Assembly (NCBI RefSeq): GCF_009811555.1
Contig: NZ_BLIN01000005.1
Span: 2,861,501 to 2,925,500, forward strand
Direction: 5' to 3'
Length of the DNA stretch: 64,000 nt
From: Streptomyces caniferus
GTDB lineage: Bacteria > Actinomycetota > Actinomycetes > Streptomycetales > Streptomycetaceae
Shown here: positions 7,911 through 15,778 of the stretch, piece after piece
Numbering within the stretch: position 1 is the stretch's first letter
How the letters are laid out: each line of letters opens with the position of its first letter
Notes under the pieces: model-generated
The model's input: the letters and a program-made list of their open reading frames with translations, nothing else
Databases searched by the model: none
Told to the model about the DNA's origin: nothing
Made by a program: the position numbers and the translations under genes

Positions 7911-8915
7911 GTGCAGATCCGCACCCTGGGCACCACCGGCCCACAGACCTCCGCCCTCGGCCTCGGCTGCATGGGCATGTCCGCCCTCTACGGCGACAGC
8001 GACCGCGGCGAGTCCATCGCCACCGTTCACGCCGCCCTCGACGCGGGCATCACCCTGCTCGACACCGGCGACTTCTACGGCATGGGCCACAACGAACTGC
8101 TGATCAACGAGGCGCTGCGCACGGCCCCCGCGGCGGCTCGCGAAAAGGCGCGGATCAGCGTGAAGTTCGGCGCCCTGCGCACGGTCGAAGGGGGCTTCAC
8201 CGGCTATGACGGCCGACCGAAGGCGGTGAAGAACTTCGCCGCGTACTCCCTCCAGCGCCTCGGCACGGACCACATCGACATCTACCGGATCGCCCGGATC
8301 GATCCGGACGTCCCGGTCGAGGAGACCGTCGGAGCCATCGCCGAGCTGGTCGAGGCCGGCCACGTCCGGCACATCGGCCTCTCCGAGGTCGGCGCGGAGA
8401 CCCTGCGCCGGGCCGCCGCCGTCGCCCCGATCTCCGACCTCCAGATCGAGTACTCCCTCATCTCCCGCGGCATCGAGGAGTCGATCCTGCCGACCGCCCG
8501 CGAGCTGGGCATCGGCATCACCGCCTACGGCGTCCTGTCCCGCGGCCTGATCAGCGGCCACTTCAGCCGCGACCGCAAGCTCGCCGCGAACGACTTCCGC
8601 GGCATGAGCCCGCGCTTCCAGGGCGAGAACCTCGACCGCAACCTCGACCTGGTGGACGCCCTGCGCAAGATCGCCGAGCAGAAGGGCGTCTCGGTCGCCC
8701 AGACCGCCATCGCCTGGGTGCTCTCCCGCGGCGAGGACATCGTCCCGCTGGTCGGCGCCCGCCGCCGCGACCGGCTGACCGAGGCGCTCGGCGCCCTGGA
8801 CGTCGCCCTCGGCGCCGACGATCTGGCCGCCATCGAACACGCCGTTCCGGCCGATGCCGCCGCCGGCGACCGTTACCCCTCCGAACAGATGGCCCACCTG
8901 GACAGCGAGCGCTGA
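7911..8915 (+). CDS. aldo/keto reductase
   Basis: NADPH-dependent (beta/alpha)8 oxidoreductase of 334 residues acting on aldehydes or ketones in the cytosol. Visible family features are LGLGCMGMSALYG, the catalytic Asp/Tyr region LLDTGDFYGMGHNELLINEA, SVKFG, the RLGTDHIDIYRI strand, HIGLSEVGAETLRRA, and the cofactor-binding end IVPLVGARRRDRLTEALGAL. The GTG start at 7911 has AGGAG seven bases upstream. The promoter carries the palindrome at 7766-7809, and a TetR gene follows about 200 bases downstream on the same strand, suggesting locally repressed, substrate-induced expression. Confidence 0.92.
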   Translation: MQIRTLGTTGPQTSALGLGCMGMSALYGDSDRGESIATVHAALDAGITLLDTGDFYGMGHNELLINEALRTAPAAAREKARISVKFGALRTVEGGFTGYDGRPKAVKNFAAYSLQRLGTDHIDIYRIARIDPDVPVEETVGAIAELVEAGHVRHIGLSEVGAETLRRAAAVAPISDLQIEYSLISRGIEESILPTARELGIGITAYGVLSRGLISGHFSRDRKLAANDFRGMSPRFQGENLDRNLDLVDALRKIAEQKGVSVAQTAIAWVLSRGEDIVPLVGARRRDRLTEALGALDVALGADDLAAIEHAVPADAAAGDRYPSEQMAHLDSER

Positions 8916-8987
8916 CCACGAGGGCGGCGTGACCACCGGAGCGGGTTCGGGTCACGGCCAGGTACCGTCCCGTAGGTACCCGGCACA

Positions 8988-9026
8988 CGGATCCGGTGTA
9001 CGGACCCGGTGTACGGATCTGGTGTA
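8988..9026. repeat. three tandem 13-bp repeats upstream of the TetR gene
   Basis: The units CGGATCCGGTGTA, CGGACCCGGTGTA and CGGATCTGGTGTA lie head to tail, about 90 bases before the TetR start. Two GGTACC hexamers lie just upstream, at 8961-8966 and 8975-8980. The position suggests a regulatory element, perhaps autoregulatory, rather than coding sequence. Confidence 0.6.
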
Positions 9027-9115
9027 CGTACGCCTCGGCGACCGGCCTCTCCGGGTGCACCGCCCGGAACCGCTCGCCGGCCCCGCCCCGCTCTCCCGAA
9101 AGGCCGACCCGCCCC

Positions 9116-9697
9116 ATGCCGCCCGAGACGTTGACCCCTGAGCGCATCCTCGAAGCCACCGAGGAGGTGCTGCGCCGCTACGGCCCGGCCAAGGCCACCG
9201 TCGTGGATGTGGCGCGCGCCCTGGGCGTCAGCCATGGCAGTGTCTACCGCCATTTCCGTACGAAGGCGGCGCTGCGGGAGGCGGTCACGGAGCGCTGGCT
9301 GAACCGTACGAGCAAGGAGCTCTCGGTCATCGTCTCGGCGGAAGGACCGGCCCCGGAACGGCTGGACCGCTGGCTGACCGCCCTCTTCGAGGCCAAGCGG
9401 CACAAGGCCGGCGACGATCCCGAACTCTTCGCCACCTATATGACGTTGATCGGGGAGAGCGGCGGCGTGGTCGACCGCCATGTCACCGACCTGGAAGCCC
9501 AGCTCACCACCCTCATCGAAGCCGGCGTCAGCCAGGGCGCCTTCCACACCCCCTCCCCCGCCACCACCGCCCGCGCGGTCTTCGACGCCACCGGCCGCTT
9601 CCACGACCCCTGCTACGCCCCCGAGTGGTCCCGCCCCGAGATCACCGCCGACTTCGAGGCCGTCCGCGACCTGGTGCTGCGGGGCCTGCGCGGCTGA
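9116..9697 (+). CDS. TetR-family transcriptional regulator
   Basis: TetR repressor of 193 residues. The N-terminal HTH is clear (ILEATEEVLRRYGPAKATVVDVARALG, residues 10-36, then SHGSVYRHFRTKAALREAV). The C-terminal ligand domain (about 70-190) matches the subgroup with DRHVTDLEAQLTTLIEAGVSQGAF and FDATGRFHDPCYAPEW. The ATG at 9116 is preceded by AAAGG at a slightly long distance. It lies downstream of the aldo/keto reductase, whose promoter carries a strong palindrome, and is preceded by a triple 13-bp repeat. Control of both genes is inferred from position only. Confidence 0.88.
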   Translation: MPPETLTPERILEATEEVLRRYGPAKATVVDVARALGVSHGSVYRHFRTKAALREAVTERWLNRTSKELSVIVSAEGPAPERLDRWLTALFEAKRHKAGDDPELFATYMTLIGESGGVVDRHVTDLEAQLTTLIEAGVSQGAFHTPSPATTARAVFDATGRFHDPCYAPEWSRPEITADFEAVRDLVLRGLRG

Positions 9698-9834
9698 CGG
9701 AGCCGACGGGGCGCGGACCCCCGTGAACCGAGCAACCTGCGGCGTCACCGAGCCGCGCCTCCTCGCTGGGCGGCCCTGAGCGGGGATCCCGAACTCAGGC
9801 CTGCCTCATAGCTGTTGGTGGGCTGGCGGTGCCA

Positions 9835-9895
9835 CCCCTCGCCCCTCGCCCCTCGCCCCTCGCCCCTCGCCCCTCGCCCCTCGCCCCTCGCCCCT
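9835..9895. repeat. heptanucleotide tandem repeat CCCCTCG, about 8.7 copies
   Basis: Eight perfect, uninterrupted copies of CCCCTCG (9835-9890) plus a partial ninth run directly into the stop codon of the LysR gene, which reads toward it on the other strand. The tract is prone to slippage. Seven is not a multiple of three, so a change in copy number would alter the frame of anything translated through it, although at present the LysR stop lies before the repeat. Confidence 0.9.
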
Positions 9896-10826
9896 ACGAC
9901 GTTGCGCTTCCTCGAGAGCCGTCGCCCTCCCCCGTCCCCGAAGGATCCAGGGCCGCGGCGGCCAGGTGATCTCGGAACCAGCGGTGTCCCGGGTCGGTCG
10001 AGTTGCGAGGGTGCCAGGCCATCCCGATGTCGAGGGGAGCCAGGTCGAGAGGGATGGGGAAGGTCCGCAAGCCCAGCGCGGAGAGGGTGCCGGGGAGCCA
10101 GTCGGCCAGGGTGAGCGCCACGAGATCGGTGTCCCGGGCGAGCATCATCGCGCTCGTATGGCTGGGTACCACGATCGCGGTGCGGCGCCGCAGCCCGTGT
10201 TCCGCGAGCGCGCTGTCGATGGGTCCGAGGCGCTTGCCGAGCCGGGAGATGCCGATGTGGTCGGCCGCGGCGAAGCGGCGGGCGTCGATCCGTTCGTCGA
10301 AGAGGGGGTGATCGCTGCGGGCGACGCCGACCATGGTCATCCGGGTGAGCGGGCGGGTCCGGATCTCCGGGTCCAGGTGTCCCAGGACGCCCAGTTCGAC
10401 GTCCACCCAGCCCTGCCGCAGCGCGGGGCCGCCCTCCACCGACTCCGGCAGGAAGACCACGTCCACCTGCGGGGCCTCCTTGCGGATCCGGTCGGTCAGC
10501 GTCCCGGCCAGCCCCACCAGGAGCAGATCGGCGGCCTGCACGGTGAAGGTGCGCTGCAGATGCACGGGGTCGAAACCGGCCCCGGGCCGCAGGACATTGT
10601 CGCAACCGCGCAGCAACGCGCCCACTTCCTCCCGGAGTTCCAGGGCACGAGGGGTCGGGACCATGCCCTGGCCCGCGCGGACCAGCAGCGGGTCACCGAC
10701 GGTACGGCGGAGCCGGGCCAGGGTACGGCTGGCTGCCGCGGGGGACGTACCGAGTCGTTCCGCGGCGCGGGTGACGCTGTTCTCCTGGAGCAGAGCGTCC
10801 AGGGCACGCAGCAGATTGAGGTCCAT
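9894..10826 (-). CDS. LysR-family transcriptional regulator
   Basis: LysR-type regulator of 310 residues. The N-terminal winged HTH (MDLNLLRALDALLQENSVTR then AAERLGTSPAAASRTLARLR, residues 1-41) is followed by a substrate-binding region with TRMTMVGVARSDHPLFDERI and SDLVALTLADWLPG-like segments. The ATG at 10826 starts at the canonical MDLNLLRAL. The gene is divergent from the beta-propeller gene at 10970, the usual arrangement for a LysR regulator and its target. A dyad ATTGC-N3-GCAAT lies between them. The 3' end abuts a heptanucleotide repeat. Confidence 0.92.
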   Translation of the reverse strand: MDLNLLRALDALLQENSVTRAAERLGTSPAAASRTLARLRRTVGDPLLVRAGQGMVPTPRALELREEVGALLRGCDNVLRPGAGFDPVHLQRTFTVQAADLLLVGLAGTLTDRIRKEAPQVDVVFLPESVEGGPALRQGWVDVELGVLGHLDPEIRTRPLTRMTMVGVARSDHPLFDERIDARRFAAADHIGISRLGKRLGPIDSALAEHGLRRRTAIVVPSHTSAMMLARDTDLVALTLADWLPGTLSALGLRTFPIPLDLAPLDIGMAWHPRNSTDPGHRWFRDHLAAAALDPSGTGEGDGSRGSATS

Positions 10827-10883
10827 AGATGCTCCTGATCTGCATTTTTACGCCTGAGTCAACTACTGGGTGCCAATCTTTGC

Positions 10884-10896
10884 ATTGCTCCGCAAT
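10884..10896. promoter_or_regulatory. LysR-type dyad between divergent genes
   Basis: ATTGC (10884-10888) and GCAAT (10892-10896) form a short inverted repeat with a 3-base centre. LysR regulators typically bind short interrupted dyads in such divergent promoters, so this is a candidate site. The dyad is short and could arise by chance. Confidence 0.4.
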
Positions 10897-10969
10897 CCCC
10901 TGGTGCCGAGAGTGGAGGTGTCCACGAAGACCCGTGTGACATCCATGCGCCCCGCTGAAGGAGCCCTCT

Positions 10970-12022
10970 GTGCAGCAGTCCCCCCGCGCCGGCCGGGAAG
11001 GCGACGTTCTGGCCGTGGTCAGCCAGAGCGGGCCGACCGTCTCGTTCTTCGACGCCGCCACCGACCGACAGCTCGGCACGGTGGAAGTCCCCGCCGAGCC
11101 ACACGAGTTGTGCTTCGACCCGACACAACGACTGCTGTGGTGCACCACGGCGTATCACTCCGGCTACTACCACGCGAACAGCGGCCGACGCACCGAGCTG
11201 ACCGTCATCGACCCCGACACCCGCCGCATCGTCGAGGTCGTCGACCTCGCCCCGGAACACGGCCCGCACGGGCTGGCGCTGGACACCGCGCGTCGCCGCC
11301 TCTACGTCAGCGTGGAGGGCTCGGCGGACCGGCCCGGCGGCGTCGTGGTGATCGACACGGAGACCCGCCGCCCCCTGGGCAGGATCGACACGGACGCGCC
11401 CGGCCCCCACTGGTTCGCCATCGACCCGGCGGGAAGGACGGGGTACGCCACCAACAAGGAAGCTCCGTTCGTGTCGGTGGTCGACCTCGAACGGGGCGTC
11501 CTCACCGCGAAGCCCGAAGTGCCGGGCAGCGAGGGGCTCGCCGTCTCCGCCGACGGCACGCACGTCTTCGTCGCCTCGCCCTACGCTGGTTCCTTCTCCG
11601 CCGCCGAGGAGCGGCCGCCCACCGGAATCCGGGTCATCGACGCCCGGACGGCATCCGTCGTCGACACCCTGCCCACGGAGGACATCATCCTGCCGGTGCA
11701 CCTGACATCGACGGGAAAGCTGCTCGCGGGCGAAGTGCGCACGGCACCCGACCCGGCGTCCCGGCTCGGTCGCCATGCGCCGGGCCGCCTCACGGTGTTC
11801 TCCGCCGATACCCGCAAGCAACTGGGCGCGGTCGAGGTGGGGCACTGCCCGCTGACCATCACCTCGTCGCCCGACGGCCGGATCGCCTACGTGTCCTGCG
11901 TCGCCTCGTCCACCGTCGACATCGTCGACCTGGAGACGCTGGAGGGGCTGGCCCGGCTGGACATCGCCAAGCTCGGCGAGCCCGGCGCCCACGGCCTGGC
12001 CTACGTCCCCCGCGCCGCCTGA
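10970..12022 (+). CDS. YncE-like beta-propeller protein
   Basis: Protein of 350 residues built of about seven repeating blades of the YncE / 40-residue YVTN type: each has a strand such as VVSQSGPTVSFFDAATDRQL, LTVIDPDTRRIVEVVDLAPE, VVVIDTETRRPLGRIDTDAP or VDIVDLETLEGLARLDIAKL, with GLALD- or GLAVS-type turns. There is no signal peptide, so it is probably cytosolic; some relatives are exported. GTG start at 10970 with GAAGGAG upstream. It is divergent from a LysR regulator, its probable activator. The ligand or reaction is unknown. Confidence 0.85.
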   Translation: MQQSPRAGREGDVLAVVSQSGPTVSFFDAATDRQLGTVEVPAEPHELCFDPTQRLLWCTTAYHSGYYHANSGRRTELTVIDPDTRRIVEVVDLAPEHGPHGLALDTARRRLYVSVEGSADRPGGVVVIDTETRRPLGRIDTDAPGPHWFAIDPAGRTGYATNKEAPFVSVVDLERGVLTAKPEVPGSEGLAVSADGTHVFVASPYAGSFSAAEERPPTGIRVIDARTASVVDTLPTEDIILPVHLTSTGKLLAGEVRTAPDPASRLGRHAPGRLTVFSADTRKQLGAVEVGHCPLTITSSPDGRIAYVSCVASSTVDIVDLETLEGLARLDIAKLGEPGAHGLAYVPRAA

Positions 12023-12183
12023 CCCCGCCCCGCCCGACCCCGTGCGGCCGAACATCGTGCCGCCCGCCTCCGTACACGCCGAGCGCCCCGCGTCCGGCCG
12101 CTCGCCGGACCCCACGTCGGGCCGCGCCACTCCTACACACGTCGGCGTCCGTCGCCCACCCCCTGAAGCCTTGACCCATCACC

Positions 12184-12267
12184 TCAGGGCTTTCGCCCAC
12201 CACCCCACATCTTTCGCCCGCCGTCTCAGGGCTTTCGCCCCTCATCTCAGGGCTCTCGCCCACCACC
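12184..12267. repeat. four 21-bp tandem repeats upstream of the NmrA-like gene
   Basis: A 21-bp unit whose core is TCAGGGCTTTCGCCC starts at 12184, 12205 (degenerate), 12226 and 12247. The spacing is exact, equal to two DNA turns and also to seven codons. The frame across it reads HLRAFAH-like heptads, but there is no ribosome binding site or start. The array ends 27 bases before the NmrA-like start, so it lies in the promoter or leader. Confidence 0.75.
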
Positions 12268-12294
12268 ACCCCCATGACAGGAAAAGGGATCCAC

Positions 12295-13179
12295 GTGATC
12301 GTCCTCACCGCACCCACCAGCACCATCGGCCGCCTGCTCGTCGACGACCTGCTCGACCGCGGGGCGCCGCTGCGCCTCGTCGCCCGTGACCCCTCGCGCC
12401 TCGCACCGGAGGTTCGTGAGCGGGCCGAGGTCATCGAGGGCTCGCACGGCGACGCCGCCGTCATCGACCGGGCCTGTGACGGCGCCGAGACGGTCTTCTG
12501 GCTCGCGCCGGACAATCCGGCCGCAACGAACGCCGAAACCGTCTATGTCGACTTCACCCGTCCCGCATGCGAGGCGTTCGCCCGCCACGGCGTCAAGCGC
12601 GTCGTGGGCATCTCCGCCCTGGGCCGTGGAACGCCGATGGCCGGCCGGGCCGGCACGGTGACCGCGTCGCTGGCGATGAACGACCTGATCGCCGCCTCGG
12701 GTGTCGCCTACCGGGCGGTGAGCTGCCCGTCGTTCATGCACAACCTGCTCCGCCAGGTCGGCGCGATCAAGGAGCAGGGCATGTTCTTCCTGATGGCCGA
12801 CCCGGACCTCCAGAACCCCACCGTGGCCACCCGCGACATCGCCGCCACCGCCGCACGGCTGCTGCTCGACGACTCGTGGAAGGGGTCCGGCCAGGTCGCC
12901 TGCCTCGGCCCCGAAGACCTGTCGCCCAACGAGATGGCACGGATCATCTCCGAGGTCCTCGGCACCGAGATCGGCTACCGGCAGATCCCGGGCGCGGCGC
13001 TCAAGGAGCGCATGACCGGCTTCGGGATGACCGACGCGATGGCGCAGGCGATGGTCGACATGTTCGACGCCAAGAACCAGGGCCTCGACAACGCCGAGCC
13101 GCGCACCGCGGAGTCGACGACTCCGACGACGTTCCGGCAGTGGTGCGAGGAGGTCCTCAAGCCGGCCGTGACGGCCTGA
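12295..13179 (+). CDS. NmrA-like NAD(P)-binding reductase
   Basis: Atypical short-chain dehydrogenase of the NmrA / NAD(P)H:quinone reductase type, 294 residues. The Rossmann start is VIVLTAPTSTIGRLLVDDLL with RLVARDPSRLAPEV as the dinucleotide-discriminating strand; VFWLAPDNP and VGISALGRGTP follow. A classical YxxxK is not evident, as is common in NmrA-like proteins. I chose GTG 12295 because AGGGA precedes it; an ATG at 12274 would add seven residues but has no ribosome binding site. It stands alone after the 21-bp repeat array. Confidence 0.85.
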   Translation: MIVLTAPTSTIGRLLVDDLLDRGAPLRLVARDPSRLAPEVRERAEVIEGSHGDAAVIDRACDGAETVFWLAPDNPAATNAETVYVDFTRPACEAFARHGVKRVVGISALGRGTPMAGRAGTVTASLAMNDLIAASGVAYRAVSCPSFMHNLLRQVGAIKEQGMFFLMADPDLQNPTVATRDIAATAARLLLDDSWKGSGQVACLGPEDLSPNEMARIISEVLGTEIGYRQIPGAALKERMTGFGMTDAMAQAMVDMFDAKNQGLDNAEPRTAESTTPTTFRQWCEEVLKPAVTA

Positions 13180-13207
13180 GTCCGCAGCCCACGATGTCAC
13201 CACCGAC

Positions 13208-13229
13208 GACTCCGCGCCGGTGCGGAGTC
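13208..13229. terminator. hairpin between convergent genes
   Basis: GACTCCGC (13208-13215) and GCGGAGTC (13222-13229) form an 8-bp perfect stem with a 6-base loop between the convergent NmrA-like and DUF1772 genes. There is no T-tract. Confidence 0.5.
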
Positions 13230-13319
13230 CTCGCGCGCCGACGCGGGACCGTACGGAAGCCCTGAGGTGCCCCGGCCCGATGGATCGCGGCGGGGCGCCG
13301 CAGCGCCCGGCACGGCACC

Positions 13320-13880
13320 TCACACCGAGCCGCCCGTGCCCGCGGTGCCCGCCGTGCCGTGCAGGAAGAGGGCCCAGGCGAGCACGCCGAAGGCGGCGGT
13401 GTGGGCGAGCGCGCGGACGAGGTTCCAGGTGACCCACCGGCCCTCGAAGCCGTCGCGTGCGGCCTGGAGGTCGCCGGACCGGTCGGCCGGATCACCGGAG
13501 CCACCGGAGGCAGCCGGGCCCTCGTTCGTCGGGACCTTGTCGAGCGCGTTGTTGAGCGGGACGTTGACGCCCCCGGTGACGAGGAAGCCCGCCAGGTACA
13601 GCACCAGGGCGGCGAGGATCCAGGGCAGGGCGATCCGGCCGGGCCCGTTCCGGGCCAGGATCGCGGCGAGGACGAGCAGGGGGATCGGCAGCAGAAAGGG
13701 GAGCAGGAACCAGCCGTTGACGATGGCCCTGTTGATGTTCCGCATGGCCTGCACGAAAGTGCGGTCGTCGGAACGGCGGAGGCCGGGCATCACCGCGTAG
13801 GCGAAGGCGGTGAACAGGCCGGCCATCAGGCCCACGCCGAGGGTCGCGACGAGGAGCGTGGCGGTCTGCAGGGCTCTCAT
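13320..13880 (-). CDS. DUF1772 (anthrone oxygenase-like) membrane protein
   Basis: Integral-membrane protein of 186 residues with about four helices: residues 5-30 (TLLVATLGVGLMAGLFTAFA), 55-75 (GWFLLPFLLPIPLLVLAAIL), 83-105 and 155-175. The pattern (MPGLRRSDDRTFVQAMRNIN after helix 1 and VPLNNALD after helix 3) matches DUF1772, which is related to anthrone oxygenases. A Gly/Ser/Asp-rich insertion lies between helices 3 and 4. No polyketide genes are nearby, so an oxygenase role is not supported; the function is unknown. Confidence 0.85.
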   Translation of the reverse strand: MRALQTATLLVATLGVGLMAGLFTAFAYAVMPGLRRSDDRTFVQAMRNINRAIVNGWFLLPFLLPIPLLVLAAILARNGPGRIALPWILAALVLYLAGFLVTGGVNVPLNNALDKVPTNEGPAASGGSGDPADRSGDLQAARDGFEGRWVTWNLVRALAHTAAFGVLAWALFLHGTAGTAGTGGSV

Positions 13881-13956
13881 GGCTCCTCCGTGTCCGGTGC
13901 GCGGGCCGCCCTTCCGAGAGCGGCCGACGCCTCCGATCCTCTACGAACCCTCCGGC

Positions 13957-13996
13957 GGCCGCCAGCCCACCCTCGAACGGCCGCTAGCCCACCCTC
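13957..13996. repeat. 18-bp direct repeat covering the DUF2087 stop codon
   Basis: GGCCGCCAGCCCACCCTC (13957-13974) and GGCCGCTAGCCCACCCTC (13979-13996) differ by one base and are offset by 22. The second copy contains the stop codon of the DUF2087 gene; in the first the equivalent triplet is a Trp/Leu-type codon. This looks like a small tandem duplication of the gene's 3' end. Confidence 0.6.
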
Positions 13997-14259
13997 CGGT
14001 AGCTGCTGCCGTCCTTGGGCCGGGCCAGCAGGCCCGCCACGACGAGGTAGCGGCGCAGCGCCGAGCAGTCTTCGTGCACCGTCAACAGCGCCTCGTTGAC
14101 CTCGCGTTCGCTGTACTCCCGGTCCCGCTCGAACAGCGTCTCCGTCAGGTGGGCGAGCAACTGCTCGCGGCGGGCCGCCTTCCGCGGGATCGCCGTCAGC
14201 CGGCCCCGGGAGAAGAGGGAGGCCACCCCCTGTGAACCGCTCGACTCATGGTCAGACAT
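13984..14259 (-). CDS. DUF2087 domain protein
   Basis: Small protein of 91 residues with the DUF2087 pattern: RLTAIPRKAARREQLLAHLT, then LFERDREYSEREVNEALLTV and HEDCSALRRYLVVAGLLARP ending SSYRRVG. The domain is a compact winged-helix-like fold often found alone or fused to ArsR-type regulators, so it may bind DNA. The ATG at 14259 is chosen; the frame is open upstream without a ribosome binding site. It lies upstream of, and on the same strand as, the DUF1772 gene. Confidence 0.8.
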   Translation of the reverse strand: MSDHESSGSQGVASLFSRGRLTAIPRKAARREQLLAHLTETLFERDREYSEREVNEALLTVHEDCSALRRYLVVAGLLARPKDGSSYRRVG

Positions 14260-14422
14260 GCCGGAAGCCTCCCGTGCCGGCTCCCACCCGGGCAACGCAT
14301 TTTCATGGCGCAGGCGACGGCGGCGCACGGCCGGCGGCAGAAGCGGCCTCGCCGGCCCCGGCCTGAGCCCGGGACCGGCGACGCGAGCCGTTCACGACAG
14401 GGGCGACCGCCGCCCCCACCGG

Positions 14423-14851
14423 CTACGGCCGGACGTAAGGGCGTGTGATGATCTCCATGTTGTGGCCGTCCGGGTCGTCGAAGTACGCACCACGGCCGCC
14501 GAACAGGCCGTTGGTCCGGCCCGGTTCGGTGTGGTGGGGGTCGGCGTAATAGGTGACCCCGACCGCTTCCAGACGGGCGATCATGCCGTCGAACTGCTCC
14601 TCGGGCACGAGGAAGGCGTAGTGCTGCGGCTGGATCGGCTCGTCGCGCTTCTCGTAGTAGTCGAGGGTCACGCCGTTGCCGAGGTCGACAGGGAGGAACG
14701 GGCCGAAGGGGGCGCCGACCTCCAGTCCCAGTATCGCGGCCAGGAAATCGGCCGAGAGCTGCCGGTCCCTGGCGTAGACGGCGGTGTGGTTCAACTGGAC
14801 GGAGGCCGCCTGTAGTTCGGCTTCCTTCGGGTGCTGCGGTGCATACGGCAT
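14423..14851 (-). CDS. VOC-family (glyoxalase/bleomycin-resistance fold) protein
   Basis: Vicinal oxygen chelate protein of 142 residues with two beta-alpha-beta-beta-beta modules: LNHTAVYARDRQLSADFLAA near the start, HYAFLVPEEQFDGMIARLEA in the middle, and GRGAYFDDPDGHNMEIITRP at the end. The likely metal ligands are H22 of the first strand, H78 and the final Glu of HNMEIIT. Members include glyoxalases, dioxygenases and antibiotic-binding proteins; the substrate is unknown. It is monocistronic. Confidence 0.85.
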   Translation of the reverse strand: MPYAPQHPKEAELQAASVQLNHTAVYARDRQLSADFLAAILGLEVGAPFGPFLPVDLGNGVTLDYYEKRDEPIQPQHYAFLVPEEQFDGMIARLEAVGVTYYADPHHTEPGRTNGLFGGRGAYFDDPDGHNMEIITRPYVRP

Positions 14852-15118
14852 GGGTGGTGGGTGTCTCCGGGTCTCGGTATCCGCTGGAAGGGGCGCCTCG
14901 TACGGGCGCTGCGCAGAAGACTCGGAAGAAGGGCGGGGCTCTGGCCCGCCCCGCGCTCACGCCGAGGCCGGGAACCCCACTCGTGCATGGCTCAAGGCCG
15001 ACCCGGCAGTCACCCGACCGACTTTAATGATCGGCACGGGCCACGGCAACGCCTTTCCCCGGCCGGCGACCGGGCGGGCCGTCCCCCCGCCCGCCGGCCG
15101 TACCGACGACGGGCCCGG

Positions 15119-15778
15119 TCAGCACCCCACCCCGACGAAGTGCAGCACCGCCAGGACCCGGCGGTGGTCGGCGTCCGCCTTCGGCAGGTCCAGCTTGGCG
15201 AGGATGTTGTTGATGTGTTTGGCGACCGCGCTCTCGCTCACCACGAGCTGTGCGGCGATGCCCCCGTTGGAGCGGCCCTCGGCCATCAGGGCGAGGACGT
15301 CGCGTTCGCGGGCCGTCAGGCGCTCCAGCGGGTCGCTGGAGCGCCGCACCAGCAACTGGGCGACGACCTGCGGGTCCAGCGCGGTGCCGCCGGCCGCCAC
15401 CCGCCGCAGCGCCTCGATGAACTCCTCGACATCCGCGACCCGCTGTTTGAGCAGATATCCGACGCCGCTGGTGTTCGTCGCGAGCAGGTCGGCCGCGTAA
15501 CGCTCCTCGACGTACTGGGAGAGGATCAACACCGCGGTGCCGGGATACCGCTGACGTATGGAGAGTGCGGCGCGCACCCCCTCGTCGGTGAAGCCGGGCG
15601 GCATCCGGACGTCCACCACCGCGAGGCCGGGCCGGTGCTCCTCGACCGCCGCCAGCAGCTCCTGCGCGTCCCCCGCCTCGGCCGCCACCGCGAACCCGGC
15701 CATCTCCACCACCTTGACCAGCCCGATCCGCAGCAGCACGGAGTCCTCGGCGATCACGGCACGCCTCACATCGGGCAC
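15119..15778 (-). CDS. NarL/FixJ-type response regulator
   Basis: DNA-binding response regulator of 219 residues. The receiver domain (1-125) has the acidic pair region VIAEDSVLLRIGLVKVVEMA, the phosphoacceptor Asp in GLAVVDVRMPPGFTDEGVRA and the Lys in GYLLKQRV. The C-terminal LuxR-type HTH (155-215) reads LTARERDVLALMAEGRSNGG then IAAQLVVSESAVAKHINNIL. It overlaps the kinase gene by 13 bases, so the two are translationally coupled and form one two-component system. Target genes are unknown. Confidence 0.93.
   Translation of the reverse strand: MPDVRRAVIAEDSVLLRIGLVKVVEMAGFAVAAEAGDAQELLAAVEEHRPGLAVVDVRMPPGFTDEGVRAALSIRQRYPGTAVLILSQYVEERYAADLLATNTSGVGYLLKQRVADVEEFIEALRRVAAGGTALDPQVVAQLLVRRSSDPLERLTARERDVLALMAEGRSNGGIAAQLVVSESAVAKHINNILAKLDLPKADADHRRVLAVLHFVGVGC

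Noticed and set aside
9835..9895. CRISPR-like array
   Set aside because: The heptamers are contiguous with no spacers and there are no cas genes; it is a simple tandem repeat.
12042..12389. Possible small protein with HLRAFAH heptads
   Set aside because: It has no ribosome binding site, overlaps the NmrA-like gene, and its periodicity simply reflects the 21-bp DNA repeat.
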